A stretch of DNA of 64,000 nt from Prorocentrum cordatum (GCA_963575745.1 CAUYUJ010017655.1:52171-116170), one strand, 5' to 3'; counted from the stretch's first letter, positions 44,326 through 55,676 are shown. Program-made: numbers and translations. The notes: a model not told the origin generated them from the sequence alone.

Positions 44326-45424
44326 AGTTTATGTCTATGCTGGCTTTTTTGTTCATGTGACGATGGACCGCTATGCCGAGATGGCCGCTGGGCCACTCGT
44401 GGCGTCGGAGCCTCCTGGGTGCCAAGTGGGCCTGCGCGTCCAGCGAGAGAACCGCCGCAGGGAGAGCCTCCTGGTCCGCCACCTCCAGCAGCATGATCCG
44501 GTCAATGCTGTCGAAACATTTTTCCAGGCCCGCCATCGCTTCGATGGCGTAAGAATCGTGGCAACTGCGCCGTCGCCCAATTTTTAGTGGCACAGCGCGG
44601 CTCGGAGAGCGCTGCTGCCCTGGATCGCCGTGTCAGCAGCGACAGGATGGTGGTGAGGACCTATCCGCGTCATCGGTTTACTGCGACAGGTCTTGGAACT
44701 TCCCTTCGGGCCTACAGGGGGGGCCCTGCGTGGATGGGGGTTTGATGGCCTAGGGATGGGGTTCCAGAGTTGAGGTGTTCATAGATGCCCGCGGGGCCCG
44801 AAATTTCAGAGTTGAGGTGTTGATCGATGCCCGCAGGGCCTTTTTCAACCATCAAGATTCCTCCTCGTCCGTCTTCCGTCCTCGTCCTCCTGCCCTTTGT
44901 CCCCCGCCTTCCTCCCAGGCGTCTCCTTCTCGTGCAAGGTGTTTCCTCTGGTGATCCTCCGCCGCGTGGGTTTGTCCGTGCGATGTGCCCCCCCCCCCCC
45001 CCCCCCCCCCCATGCGCGTCATGATGTGTTATTGCCATCCCCCTCCTCATTCGTCAGTTTCCATCATTGCTCCTCTCCTTCACCTTTACTCCTTCCTCCT
45101 CATATCTTCTTCGTGCACGAAGTGCAAGTAGTGGAATCCGTTAGTAGAGGAGGGGTGGGGGAGGGGCAAAGGGTGGACAGGGAGAGGTGGAGGAGGGAAA
45201 TGAGGGCAGCAACATGCAACAGAGTGCCACAACGCATGTCCGACCGACACTGGCTGCATGGCCCTGGACTCGGCTTTCCACGATTGCATGATTGGCCATC
45301 GTAAAATCAATGGTAACTTCTACACGCATGGCAAACAACGGGCTGTCGGGCCCTGGATTCCGCATCCAACGAAGGTCTGAACATAATTCCCCCCTTCTGT
45401 TTTGATGTGCGCCCCGTCGGTGCC
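44326..45424. other. No gene; upstream region of the transposase-like gene
   Basis: aatttcagagttgaggtgtt-type phrases are doubled at about 44760-44830. A C run lies at 44988-45010. A pyrimidine stretch at 45388-45404 (attccccccttctgtttt) lies just before the ATG. A trans-splice acceptor there is possible but not shown. Confidence 0.4.
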
Positions 45425-47890
45425 ATGGCTTCATGTGCGTCCATTGTGCCATGGCCCATTGCCGTTTGGGGTTCACAGTTTCACGCGCCAGACACATCGG
45501 AGTCCGACGAAGATTTTCTCATTCCGAACTCACCGGACGATGGTTCAGATGAGGATTTGTTGAGTGCTGGGCCTCCTGATGCCCCCCCCGTGGAGCTGTG
45601 CCGTGGCAGTTCGGACGACGATGAGGATTTCTTGAGTGCCTGCCACCGCGGCCCGCCCGACCAGATCGCGCCCCACGGAGGCGCCCAGCATGGAGGTGCT
45701 TTACCAGTATCTGTTCTCGAGGCCGATGTCGCCACAGGCTACAGGCCCCAGCCGATTGTCAAGCGTGGCGCTCGCATCATGGATGCCACTGCGAGGGCGT
45801 TGGCGTCCTCTGGCCTCGCGCTGCCTCCTGATGCATTCGGCGATGGTGTTCCCAAGTTGGTCAAGTTTCTGATTGGATGCGATGTTGACGGCCGCTCGAG
45901 CTCGACCATTGGGACTTCTACGAAGCTACGCGGGGAGTGCGGCACGGCGCTGTCAAAGTTTCATGAAAATTGCTGTGCCGTCGCCCATTGCACCTACCAG
46001 GTCCTCAAATGTTCTGCCGTTCGCTTCGCCAAGTCGATCATTGGGTTATCATCTCGGCCGTCCCTGGGAGACGCGAGTGGCTCATCGGCACTGGTTCCAG
46101 GGATATTCTTCCAGTTCAGGGCGTACGATGGCACGATGCAGTGGCTGCGAGTGTTGGGTGATGTTCCCGTCGGCGACGGCGTGATCTCATTGGAACCCAC
46201 CGCCGCGAAATACGAAGTGAACGTTGCGGCCTCGTCGAAAGCATTTTGTATGTCGAGAGGTGCAGGTGCGGATCAGAAGTGGCTTACCTTCATTATGCGA
46301 GAACCTACGCTGCTGGCAACTTCGGACGGCACCACGGCTGAATCCATCAACCAGGCGATGTTGCACACGCAGTCGGACATCGACGCCACTCTGGACAAAA
46401 CATTCCTGAGGAGCGTCGACGTGGTCATCTCAGACGAAGCGGGCGCGAACACCCGTTACGAGAACTACAGGCGACACCTTCGGCCACACGCTGCGCCCCT
46501 TCATCTCTACTGCGATGCCCACAAGAAGGCGAAGGTCGCTTCGTTGGGCAGCGAAGTTCAGAAGCCGATCGACACCCTGATCATTCGAACGCAGTTGTCC
46601 ATGAGAGGAAATGCCCCTCGCATTTTGAGCAGCAGGAGAGAGATTTTGTGCGAGCGCTTGGTGGTCATCGTGGGCGGGCGCCTCAGTGACGACGAGTATC
46701 AGCACAGCAAGGCCGTGTTCGACACTTTCCTGCCAGTGCGGACATCGGCCGAGATGTTTCGCCGACAGCTGGTCCAGAGCCTCTGGAATGGCAACCTGCG
46801 CAGGTCAGACCGCGTCGAACACCTGTGCAATGGTTGCTGCAAGTCCCGATCGCAGACGCTCCACTTGATGCAAACGGTTGGGCTCCGAGCTCTGACCAAG
46901 CACATGGCCACCGTCATGGACAGGCAGAATAGGACTGGAGCCCATCTCAGTGTTGGTGGATTGTGCCTTCCATCGTTTGTCCACAACCTTCTTCCAGAGG
47001 CGTTTATGAGAGTGTTCTTGGGTTCCGTTCCAGCTCACGTCGATGAAGAAGGCGTGGGCGACGCTGGCGCCGACAGAGCGAACAACGGCAAGCCTGGACA
47101 GGGCGAGTTGAAGGGGGCTGAAGTTTCGGTGTGGAGAGAGGACAGGGAGGCCAAGATATCTCGCACGTTGAGTTGGTTGGCGAGCGGTTCGTGTCACGAC
47201 GACGTCTACATCTTCGCTGTGTCCCGCGAGCCGTGCAGCATTATGATGTTGAAGGAGTTGCAGCGCGGCGGAGTGGAGTGGGATATCAAGCAGCAGCGTG
47301 AGCTCCTCGCCTCAGGGTCGAGGACTTACGCGCTGTGGGAAGCCGCTGGGCTTCGGGACGTCCACGACTTCATTGCCCAGATTGGTCAGCTCACATGGGG
47401 CGAGGGCCAGTGGTCGCTACTGTCCGACGTGACCGAAGAGAGGCAGCTACACATATTCTCGCTCTGTGCTCGCCTGTCGGCCAGCGCCTTTCAGCTCATC
47501 GAGGTCAGGCACCGACGGTCGCCTTACAGCACGTTCGCGGCGCTCAAGAACGACGACGGCCTTCGCGAGATTGGGAAGTTGCCTGGATGCATGTTGGACG
47601 ACTACACTGACAATTTTGTGGGGTACTCTGAGGCCCGAGGTGGAGTGGACGGAGGCATCGCTCGGGCAGAGTTGGCTGGCGCGCTGTCCCTCATGATGAC
47701 CAACACAGCCTTCATCGAGCGCTCCCACAGTGAGAATCAGATGCAGGCCAATGCCAGGCCTGTGGATGGCGGCACTAAGGGAGGGATGGGGGAGGAGGAG
47801 GATAGGGAGGAGGAGGACGGAGGATGGCGGACAGGGGTAATGAGTCGGATGCGGGGGGAGGATCGATGGGACAGGAGGTCGGGTGGGTAG
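45425..47890 (+). CDS. DDE-transposase-like protein with C-x2-H motif, first exon
   Basis: Start chosen at 45425 (gccatggct, good context); upstream codons in the frame include only GTG. Residues 20-90 are acidic and Ser-rich (SDEDF, SDEDLL, DDDEDF). From 200 on there is a folded region: FRAYDGTMQWLRVLGD (D235), VVISDEAGANTRYENYRRHL (D337), LYCDAHKKAK (C363-x2-H366), a Cys cluster EHLCNGCCKSRS, and TAFIERSHSENQMQ (E765, E770). D...D-[C-x2-H]...E with a long insert is the layout of eukaryotic cut-and-paste transposases such as hAT-like ones (family knowledge). Assignment of the catalytic triad is inference. After about codon 780 the frame becomes Gly/Glu-rich simple sequence to TAG 47888. That probably is intron, because the next exon opens about 220 bp on. 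Most such genes in dinoflagellates are uncharacterised. Confidence 0.65.
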   Translation: MASCASIVPWPIAVWGSQFHAPDTSESDEDFLIPNSPDDGSDEDLLSAGPPDAPPVELCRGSSDDDEDFLSACHRGPPDQIAPHGGAQHGGALPVSVLEADVATGYRPQPIVKRGARIMDATARALASSGLALPPDAFGDGVPKLVKFLIGCDVDGRSSSTIGTSTKLRGECGTALSKFHENCCAVAHCTYQVLKCSAVRFAKSIIGLSSRPSLGDASGSSALVPGIFFQFRAYDGTMQWLRVLGDVPVGDGVISLEPTAAKYEVNVAASSKAFCMSRGAGADQKWLTFIMREPTLLATSDGTTAESINQAMLHTQSDIDATLDKTFLRSVDVVISDEAGANTRYENYRRHLRPHAAPLHLYCDAHKKAKVASLGSEVQKPIDTLIIRTQLSMRGNAPRILSSRREILCERLVVIVGGRLSDDEYQHSKAVFDTFLPVRTSAEMFRRQLVQSLWNGNLRRSDRVEHLCNGCCKSRSQTLHLMQTVGLRALTKHMATVMDRQNRTGAHLSVGGLCLPSFVHNLLPEAFMRVFLGSVPAHVDEEGVGDAGADRANNGKPGQGELKGAEVSVWREDREAKISRTLSWLASGSCHDDVYIFAVSREPCSIMMLKELQRGGVEWDIKQQRELLASGSRTYALWEAAGLRDVHDFIAQIGQLTWGEGQWSLLSDVTEERQLHIFSLCARLSASAFQLIEVRHRRSPYSTFAALKNDDGLREIGKLPGCMLDDYTDNFVGYSEARGGVDGGIARAELAGALSLMMTNTAFIERSHSENQMQANARPVDGGTKGGMGEEEDREEEDGGWRTGVMSRMRGEDRWDRRSGG

Positions 47891-47985
47891 TAAGAGCTTG
47901 CTGATGAGGGGGGTTGCGACCCCCTCGGAGGCAGTTCTCTTGGGGCACTGACGCGTTGTCTCTATCTGGAAGTTTCCTTTTTCGG

Positions 47986-49772
47986 CAGCAGCGGAAATGG
48001 CAGAGGGAGACCTTCAAGCATTGGAGTTCTGCGACGTCACACGAGGCCAGAAAACAAGCAGCACGGCAGCAAGAGCGAGCCACCATGCCACAGAACAGAT
48101 CAAAATGGATGTGGCGAGCTTTCGTCCACTTGGAGGGCGCAGGTCGCCTGATGGACCACGCGTTCGGCATGGAACTCTCCGCTCGCTATCGTGGCCTCAG
48201 CGCCGAGGAGTTGAAACCGTGCGAGGACCTGGCGAGCATCGCCATCCAGGAGCATCTGGCTGGGCGGCGGGCCTTTGGGCGACCGATCCGACCCTCGACG
48301 TCCAAGCCCTTGAGTCGCGCTGGCCAGGTGCTGGTGGCCGCCACGGCGGGCTCTGGCGGCCAGGCGGCAGCCGTTGTCGACGCAGCGGCCCTCTCCAGCG
48401 AGAGCGTCATCTTGCAGCGCGCCTCCCTCGAGCAGGAGCGGCACCGGGCGGCGTGTGCCGCCGAGCGAGCTCGACTCCAGCGCGCAGCTGGCGACCTACG
48501 CCGATCTTCTGAGCGTGATGTCACTGGCATTGCTCAGGATTGGCGCGTCATCTCGGGCGGCCTCCCAGCGTCTACATCTGGCGATTTATCCGTGCAGCGC
48601 TCGCTCGTGCCTTCGATGGTGTATACGAGGACCACCGACTCCATCATCTCAGAAGTATTGGCTGCGCTCGACACCAGCAGTCTGAAGGTCGAGGCCGCTA
48701 AGTGGGCGAGGCTGCACACGCACACGACCGAGGCGAAGTGCGACCGCCTGCATGCTCCAAGGAGGGTCAGGCGATTTTGTTGGGAGGCTGAGTATTGTGT
48801 ATGCACGGGGCCGTCCCGAATTGCCAAGACGTTCCATGACAGGCTGATGGTCGTTTGGCGCGTGCTCGGGTACGGGCTCGGGGGGAAGGACTTCAACGAG
48901 AAGTTGCGGCGGGGCCTCCTTGTGATCAAGTTTACTTGTCATGGTCTGGTCGCCGCGCCCCTGGAGGCCCCTCGCGACGGCGGCGGAGCCTCGGCTATCG
49001 CGCCAGCGGACCCCCACCCATCCATCGAGCTGCTCTACCACGTCTCCGTCCATTGCGGGCGGCCTTGGAGACCTACTTTTTCTAGGATGTGCTGGGACTC
49101 GCGCGAAGATCGGCCTGGGTGCCGCGGCGTTGCTCCCCTGTTGCGCGAGGGCTTCCAGGCCAACGCGTTTGACACTATGACAGTATGGAAGGTTGCCATG
49201 GACTGTTTCGACGAGAGCTGGACGAAGCGCCCAATAGGTGTGGAAGTGCACGAGCTGCATGCTGATCGCCGTCGGCTTGCTGCGTGCCAACCCACTCGGC
49301 AGCGGGTCAAGGACGTTCCGTTGCTGGAGTGCGACCTCTGGAATGTGAAGCCCCCTCCTCCGAAGCCTCGGAAGAGGAAGGCGCACCCGACGGACGCCGC
49401 AGGTCCCGCCAGGCGTCCCGCTGCAGCCCTGGAGGACGCGGAGGACGATGACGATGACGGTGTCGACGGGGCGAGCAGCGAGGACCCTCCCGAGGATGAT
49501 GATTTTGACGCCGAGGGGGGTGGAGGCGAACCTGGCCCCGAGGAGGGGGACTTCGACCAGGAGGCGTGGGACTTGTTCGGGTGGAGCGACGGTGAAGCTG
49601 ATGATGAACCAGTCGGCAAGGGATGTGAGGGCAGCGGTGCAGGCGTGCCAGTTGACGATGCAGATGTAGATCCTGTGCCTCCTCCTCCTCCTGAGCCCGA
49701 TGACCTTTTCGACGTTGCAGTGGCTGGGGCAGCGGAGTCGGGCGAGTTGCCGCCCGTCTTTCGCGGCCCCGA
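47986..49772 (+). CDS. Transposase-like gene, second exon with HMG-like region and NLS
   Basis: Open frame that begins upstream only at a TTG, consistent with an exon preceded by an acceptor (tttcctttttcggcag ending 47985). One phase-consistent donor is the GC at 47747, giving a ~239-nt intron. Order: basic Gln/Arg helix (KWQRETFKHW); an HMG-like stretch KWMWRAFVHLEGAGRLMDHA then ELSARYRGLSAEEL (about 48105-48230); an Ala/Arg coiled-coil-like helix (48400-48500); and a folded part around CWEAEYCVCTGPSRIAKTFH (48778-48838). Then come a basic Pro-rich signal, PPPPKPRKRK (49349-49378), and a long acidic tail (49430-49700). The order acidic N-term, DDE core, HMG-like and acidic tail suggests a nuclear DNA-binding protein, one gene with the first exon. 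Confidence 0.6.
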
Positions 49773-50150
49773 GATAAGTTCAAGCATGGAATTGCAGTGC
49801 CAGGCGGAATCACCAAGCATTGCGAGCCTGATCGTTTCACAGCCGAGTGCAGACGCCATTCGGAAGGCAAGACGAAGTGCGTTCTCAGCCGCACTAGCCG
49901 CGAGAGCAAGGAGGCAGCCAGAGCAGGGCAGGGGCGGCCTCTTGCCTTGATGGTCGCGTGGCTCGGCAATTGCCCCGACGGCCTGACGCGGCATGATCAT
50001 GTGCACATCTGGGATCCGACCCCAGAGCAGAGGCGTGCTGCTCGGAGGTGGCTCCTGGGCTTGAGGGGCAGCGGCGCCGCTGACTTGCGCGGCGTCGAGA
50101 GGCCGAGGCGCCCTGGAGAGGCCGACGAGCCAGATCACATTCCGAAGTGA
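49743..50150 (+). CDS. Transposase-like gene, C-terminal part in a shifted frame
   Basis: The protein-like signal moves to another frame at about 49770. There DKFKHGIAVPGGITKHCEPD is followed by FTAECRRHSEGKTKCVLSRT and GQGRPLALMVAWLG. The C-x8-C-x2-H-x5-C pattern looks like a zinc knuckle, and RPLALMVAWL is a hydrophobic closing helix. It ends at TGA 50148. A single-base difference in the C run 49767-49770 would explain the shift; a sequencing indel, a true frameshift or an unseen intron are all possible. The earlier frame runs on to 49950 without recognisable content. Confidence 0.5.
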   Translation, partial: RVAARLSRPRDKFKHGIAVPGGITKHCEPDRFTAECRRHSEGKTKCVLSRTSRESKEAARAGQGRPLALMVAWLGNCPDGLTRHDHVHIWDPTPEQRRAARRWLLGLRGSGAADLRGVERPRRPGEADEPDHIPK

Positions 50151-50935
50151 ATAGTGAGAAAATGCACACGCTATGATGTTGTCCTTATCTGCCCACGTCG
50201 ATCTCTCAATGTTTGATGCTGCGTATGTCCCCGCGGGTCGTTCTTCACAATTTGATGGCCCCATCGGCTTCCAGCGCGGTCCGTGCGAGGAGTGCGCCGA
50301 AGCGATCCTTGTGTTGGGTGTTCCAGCGCGGTCCGTGTGAGGGGTGTGCCGATGCGCATTTGCCACCCTCGTTCCTCTCCCCCTTTCGCCCCCTTACCCC
50401 CGCAACCTTTCAGCCAAGCTCTTGCGTGTTGTTGGCCCGACGAGGCCCTTCCCCGACAAATGCATCACGGCCGCGTCGGCTTTGAACTTGTTTGCCCGCC
50501 GCCTGCAGGTGGCGCCGCGAGCCGCCTGGAGGGCCAAGAGGCCACCCATCCCCCGAGAAGGCCCAATGCGTTTCCGAGCGGCCCCAGTTAAGCCTCCAAG
50601 GAGCCCCCCAAACGGCCGCCCATAGCTTCCACGGGCGCCCGAAATGCGCCCTCGAGGTTTCACGCGCACCAGCGAGGCTTTTAACACATCCCAAACCGTG
50701 TGTTCAGAACCGCGCGACCGAGCCGTCGCAAAGGGTGTTCTTTGGAACCAGCATGTGTTGGGCTCTCCAGCGGGCCTCCTGTTCTACCAGTGGATCGCGT
50801 GGGGGTGGGGGTAGTCGGCCCCTCTGGGGGGGGGGGGGGGGGGGATGGGCCATCTTAAGGCGAAGTGGGGGCTGGTGCCGACGCCGTGCCGTGCCGTTAG
50901 CCTGATTACACGTTACGGTCTTTTAAATTGACGGG
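50151..50935. other. No gene; short tandem of gtccgtgcgaggag units
   Basis: agcgcggtccgtgcgaggag and agcgcggtccgtgtgagggg lie at 50274 and 50324, each followed by gtg(c/t)gccga. A G run lies at 50827-50843. Nothing coding was recognised. Confidence 0.5.
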
Positions 50936-53790
50936 TTCGCGTGAGGGGTGTGCCGAGGCGAGCTGTGCGATGGGTGTGCCGAAACGATCCGTGCGAGGGG
51001 CGTGCAGAGACGACCCTCGCATGGGGCGCGTGCGTGCACCGAGAGAATAGTTGTTGTAATCCAGGGGCTGGCGCCCATCGATGGCTGGCGCCACCGCCCC
51101 ACCTCCGCCAGGCCCCTGTCGAGGGGGGCGCGCCTGCGAGGGGTGCGCCCAAATAGATCCCTTTCCTGAAACTCCAGGAGGGGAGCTGAAGAGGCCCCGC
51201 GCGGCCCAGAGCCTCGTTCGGAAACCTCCCGCGCGGGGGGTTCCGAACTCAGTGAACCCCGCGGGACCTATGGCCCTGTAGGGCACAGGGCCCCGCGGGG
51301 TTGGGCTCAGGGCCTCCCAGGGCACAGGGTTTCACGAGGTCCCCTTTGGGGTCAGACAGGGCCTCCGTGGCCTAAGGCCTGGTTCGGCGCACCCCGCGCG
51401 GGAAACACCGAACCCTATGGGCCCCGCGAGGCAGCGGGCTTGCAGGGCCTGGGGTCTCGCGGGGTTGGGCTCAGGGCCTCCCAGGGCCCAGGGTTTTCAC
51501 GAGGTCCCCTTTGGGCTCAGATTGGGCTTCCGTGGCCCAAGGCGTTTTTTTCGGCGCGCCGCTGGCGTGCCCAGGGCCGCAGCCCTCTCAGGGGATCCGC
51601 GGAGCTACTAGATTAACCATGTGGTCTGGGGGAAGAACTCGCGGACGTCGCTTGGAGCCTTATTGTGCCAGCCCGAAGCATTTTGTTTTGTTTTGTTTGT
51701 TTGTTTGTTTGTTTGTTTTGCCAGACCATGATGTTGCGTGGGCCCGCGCGAGGATCAATGTGTCGAGTGCCCACTTGCCAGCGCCTCAATGCCCTCCAGT
51801 TGCGCAGGTGCGACCCGCGTTTGGCGGCGTCGTGCGCCGAGAGAAAACTTGCTGCAATCCAGGGGCTGACGCCCATCGATGGCTGACGCCGCACCCCCGC
51901 CTCCGCCAGGCCCCTTTCGAGGGGGGCGCGCCTGCGAGGGGTGCGCCCAAATAGATCCCTTTCCTGAAACTCCAAGAGGGGAGCTGAAGAGGCCCCGCGC
52001 GGCCCAGGGCTTCGTTCGGAAACCTCCCGCGCGGGGGGTTCCGAACTCTGTGAACCCCGCGAGACCTCTGGCCCTGCAGGGCCTGGGGTCTCGCGGGGTT
52101 GGGCTCAGGGCCTCGCAGGGCCCAGGTTTTCACGAGGTCACCTTTGGGGTCAGACAGGGCCTCCGTGGCCCAGGGCCTGGTTCGGCGCACCCCGCGCGGG
52201 AAACACCGAACCCTATGAGCCCCGCGAGGCAGCGGGCTTGCAGGGCCTGGGGTCTCGCGGGGTTGGGCTCAGGGCCTCCCAGGGCCCAGGGTTTCACGAG
52301 GTCACCTTTGGGCTCAGACAGGGCCCCTGTGGCCCAAGGCCTGGTTCGGCGCCCCCCCCCCCCCCCCCCCTCCCCCCCCCAGCGGGGGACGCCGAACCCT
52401 ATGAACCCCGCGAGGCAGCTGGCTTGCAGGGCCCAGGGTCTCGCGGGGTTGGGCTCAGGGCCTCCCAGGGCCCAGGGTTTCACGAGGTCTCCTTTGGGCT
52501 CAGATAGGGCCTCCGTGGCCCAAGGTTTTTCGGCGCGCCGCTGGCGTGCCCAGGACCGCAGCCCTCTCAGGGGATCAGCGGTGCTACTAGATTAACCATG
52601 TGGTTTGGGGGAAGAACTCGCTGGCGTCGCTTGGAGCCTTATTGTGTCCGCCCGAAGCATGAGTTTTTTTTGGGCCAGACCATGGTGCTGCGTGGGCTCG
52701 CGCGAGGATCAATGTTTCGAGTGTCCACGTGCCAACTCCTCAATGCCCTCCAGTTGCGCAGGTGCGACCCGCGTTTGGCGGTGTCGTGCACCGAGGGAAA
52801 ACTTGCTGCAATCCAGGGGCTGACGCCCATCGATGGCTGACGCCACTCCCCCGCCTGCGCCATGCCCCTTTCGAGGGGGGCGCGCCTGCGAGGTGTGCGC
52901 CCAAATAGATCCCTTTCCTGTAACTCCAGGAGGGGGGCTGAAGAGGCCCCGCGCGGCCCAGGGCCTCGTTCGGGACCCCCCCGCGCGGGGGGTTCCGAAC
53001 ACTGTGAACCCCGCTGGGCCTCTGGCCCTGTAGGGCACGGGGTCTCGCGGGGTTGGGCTCAGGGCCTCCCAGGGCACAGGGTTTCACGAGGCCCCCTTTG
53101 GGCTCATACAGGGCCTCCGTGGCCCAAGGCCTGGTTCGGTGCACCCCGCGCGGGAAGCGCCGAACCCTATGCGCCCCGCGAGGCAGCGGGCTTGCAGGGC
53201 CTGGGGTCTCGCGGGGTTGGGCTCAGGGCCTCCCAGGGCCCAGGGTTTTCACGAGGTCACCTTTGGGCTCAGACAGGGCCTCCGTGGCCCAAGGCCTGGT
53301 TCGGTGCCCCCACCCCACCCCCCCCCATGCGGGGAACGCCGAACCCTATGAACCCCGCGAGGCAGCTGGCTTGCAGGGCCTGGGGTATCGCGGGGCTGGG
53401 CTCAGGGCCTTCCAGGGCCCAGGGTTTCACGAGGTCCCCTTTGGGCTCAGATAGGGCCTCCGTGGCCCAATGTGTTTTTCTGCGCACCGCTGGCGTGCCC
53501 AGGGCCGCAGCCCTCTCGGGGGATCAGCGGGGCTTATATCAACCATGTGGTTTGGGGGAAGAACTCGCGGGCGTCGCTTGGGGCCTTATTGGGCCCGCCC
53601 GAAGGATGCGTTTTCTTGTCAGGCCATGATGCTGCGTGGGTTTGCGCGGGGATCGCTGTTTCGAGGGCCCATGTGCCAAGGCCGCGAGGTCTTCCGCGTG
53701 GCGGCGGTGTCGTGCGCCGAGAGAATAGCCGTTGCAACCCAGGGGCTGGCGCCCATCGATGGCTGACGCCGCTCCCCGCCTCCGCCAGGC
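50936..53790 (+). repeat. ~950-bp tandem repeat with internal ~150-bp subrepeats
   Basis: Units begin attaaccatgtggt at 51612 and 52591, with a truncated one at about 53538 (spacing 979 and 947 bp). Each unit has ggggctgacgcccatcgatg, the hairpin cctcccgcgcggggggttcc, and one to three subrepeats (ctggttcggcgcaccccgcg ... accgaaccctatg ... gggtctcgcggggttgggct). The first unit lacks the attaaccatg part and is preceded by ~33-bp gtgcgaggggtgtgccga units (50936-51035). A short frame ending GLTPIDG recurs in each unit but starts variably, so it is not called a gene. Confidence 0.85.
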
Positions 53791-53834
53791 CACTCCCCCG
53801 CCTCCGCCAGCCCCCCCCTCCCCCCCCCCCCGTG

Positions 53835-54184
53835 ACTGTTCGATCCAGTTGCCGCCCCCGAGCGCGTCATCGCAACCCGTGAACTTAACCGTCGAGACGA
53901 GGCGCGGCGGAACCCATAATTTTGCAAAGCCCCCCCCCCCCGCCCCTACCCGCCGCCAGCGCGCACGCGCGCGCGCGCACACCCGCGGCAAGGACCAAGA
54001 TTTTGCAAAGCCCCCTCACCCCCCCCCCCCCCCCCCTCCCCCCTCCCCCGCACCCACCACCACGCGCGCACATACTCCAATGCCAGAAGTTTTACGAAAG
54101 CGCACCTCCCACACACCCCCACCCACAACCACCGTGCACACACGCGCACGCACACCCGCGGCAAGGTCCAAGATTTTGCAAAAA
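53835..54184. repeat. Poly-C satellite, first block before the gap
   Basis: Begins with a header, ctgttcgatccagttgccgc to gtcgagacgaggcgcggcgg, repeated at 55677-55770. It then runs in ~75-90-bp units: a gcggcaaggnccaag phrase, attttgcaaagc, a long C tract, then CACGCACGC. Confidence 0.9.
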
Positions 54185-54284
54185 NNNNNNNNNNNNNNNN
54201 NNNNNNNNNNNNNNNNNNNNNNNNNNNNNNNNNNNNNNNNNNNNNNNNNNNNNNNNNNNNNNNNNNNNNNNNNNNNNNNNNNNN
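54185..54284. other. Assembly gap (100 N)
   Basis: Exactly 100 undetermined bases, the usual placeholder for a gap of unknown size, inside the poly-C satellite and beside an AC run. True repeat length here is unknown. Confidence 1.
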
Positions 54285-54745
54285 ACGCACACACGCACAC
54301 ACGCACACACGCACGCACGCACACACGCACACACGCACACACACACACACGCACACACACACACACACTCACACACACACACACACTCACACACACACAC
54401 ACAACCACACACACACACTCACACACACACACACACACTCGCAGCACTTTCCAATGCCAAAGATTTTGCAAAGCCCCCACCCCCCCACCCACCACCACCA
54501 CCACACGCGCACACGCACTCACACTCGCGGCAAGGCCCGACATTTTACAACAGCCCCCCCACACACACACACACACACACACGCACGCACATGCGCGCGC
54601 GCTGCACACACACACGCCACGCACGCACATGCGCGCGCGCTGCAATTTCCGAAAGTTTGCAAAGTCCCCACCGCCCCCCCTTCCCCCGCGCCCACCGCCA
54701 CCGCGCGCGCGCGCTGGCTGCAATGTCAGCAATTTAGAAAAGCTC
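54285..54745. repeat. AC/ACGC run and poly-C satellite after the gap
   Basis: ACACGC and ACACAC repeats to about 54440, then four or five poly-C satellite units (attttgcaaagcccccac, gcggcaaggcccgacatttt). Confidence 0.9.
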
Positions 54746-55485
54746 CCGCGCCGCACCCGCTGAGCTGCCCCAGGGGCGAGCCCCCTTGTGGGCCGTCGCG
54801 CGGCGGGCGCGCGCGCCCTGGCGCAAGCGACTTTGCGCCCGACGCGGTGGGCCGACGAGCGGCCCCGCTGCAGGATGCGCATCATGCGCGCCACCCAGGC
54901 GGGGTGGGTCCTCCCAGTCTGCGCCATCGCCCAGGCGGGGTTGGCGCAGCACCCCTCCGAGCATCGCCCAGGCGGGGTTGCTCGGAGGGTCGGTCGCCCA
55001 GGCGGGGGCCGCGGTCGCCCAGGCGGGGACCGACTCCTGTGTCATCGCCCAGGTCGGGTTGGCATGGGCGACGCCCTTCCCCCATGCGAGATCGCCGCGA
55101 GCTTGGCGAGCTTTTGCAAGGACCTGGAGGCCAAGAGGCTTGAGGCTCGAGGACCCGAGGAGCGCAAAGAGGGCCCCCCCGCGAGGAGCGCAGAGCGCAA
55201 GGGGAACTTCCCTTGCGTCGAGCGCATAGGGGGGCTTCCCACGCGACGAGCGCACGACGGGACCCCCCCCCTCTGCGAGGAGGAGCGCAAAGGGCCCCCC
55301 CCCTGGGACGAGCGCAAGGGGACGTCCCTTGCGACGGCGCCCTCCGCTTCCCAGCTGGGCGCCGCCGCATCGGCGCCCATCGAACCCCCATGCGATTTGT
55401 TTCGCGCGGTCGGTCGGCCCATCCAGACCCCAACTCCGGACGCCCCCCCGTCGGCGCGGACCGTCCCCACCCTGGGGCACACCCA
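54746..55485. other. No firm gene; cgcccaggcgggg tandem
   Basis: atcgcccaggcggggttgg-type units recur about six times at 54893-55070 with irregular spacing. gagcgcaaggggac-type phrases recur at 55155-55325. Open frames are repeat-driven. Confidence 0.55.
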
Positions 55486-55658
55486 TCAAAATCGATCAAA
55501 ATCTATCAAAATCGATCAAAATCGATCAAAAACGATTACAAACGATCATTTCCGGGGGGGGCAAAATCGTGTGACTTCCATCAAAATCGTTCAAAATCGA
55601 TCAAAATCAATCAAAATCCATCAACATCAATCAAAATCGATCAAAATCGATCAAAATG
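55486..55658. repeat. 10-bp tandem array (ATCAAAATCG)
   Basis: Two blocks of about 6 and 10 decamers with single-base variants, split by a degenerate stretch at 55535-55580 (gatcatttccgggggggg). Confidence 0.9.
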
Positions 55659-55676
55659 CCGCCCCCCCCCCCTGGG

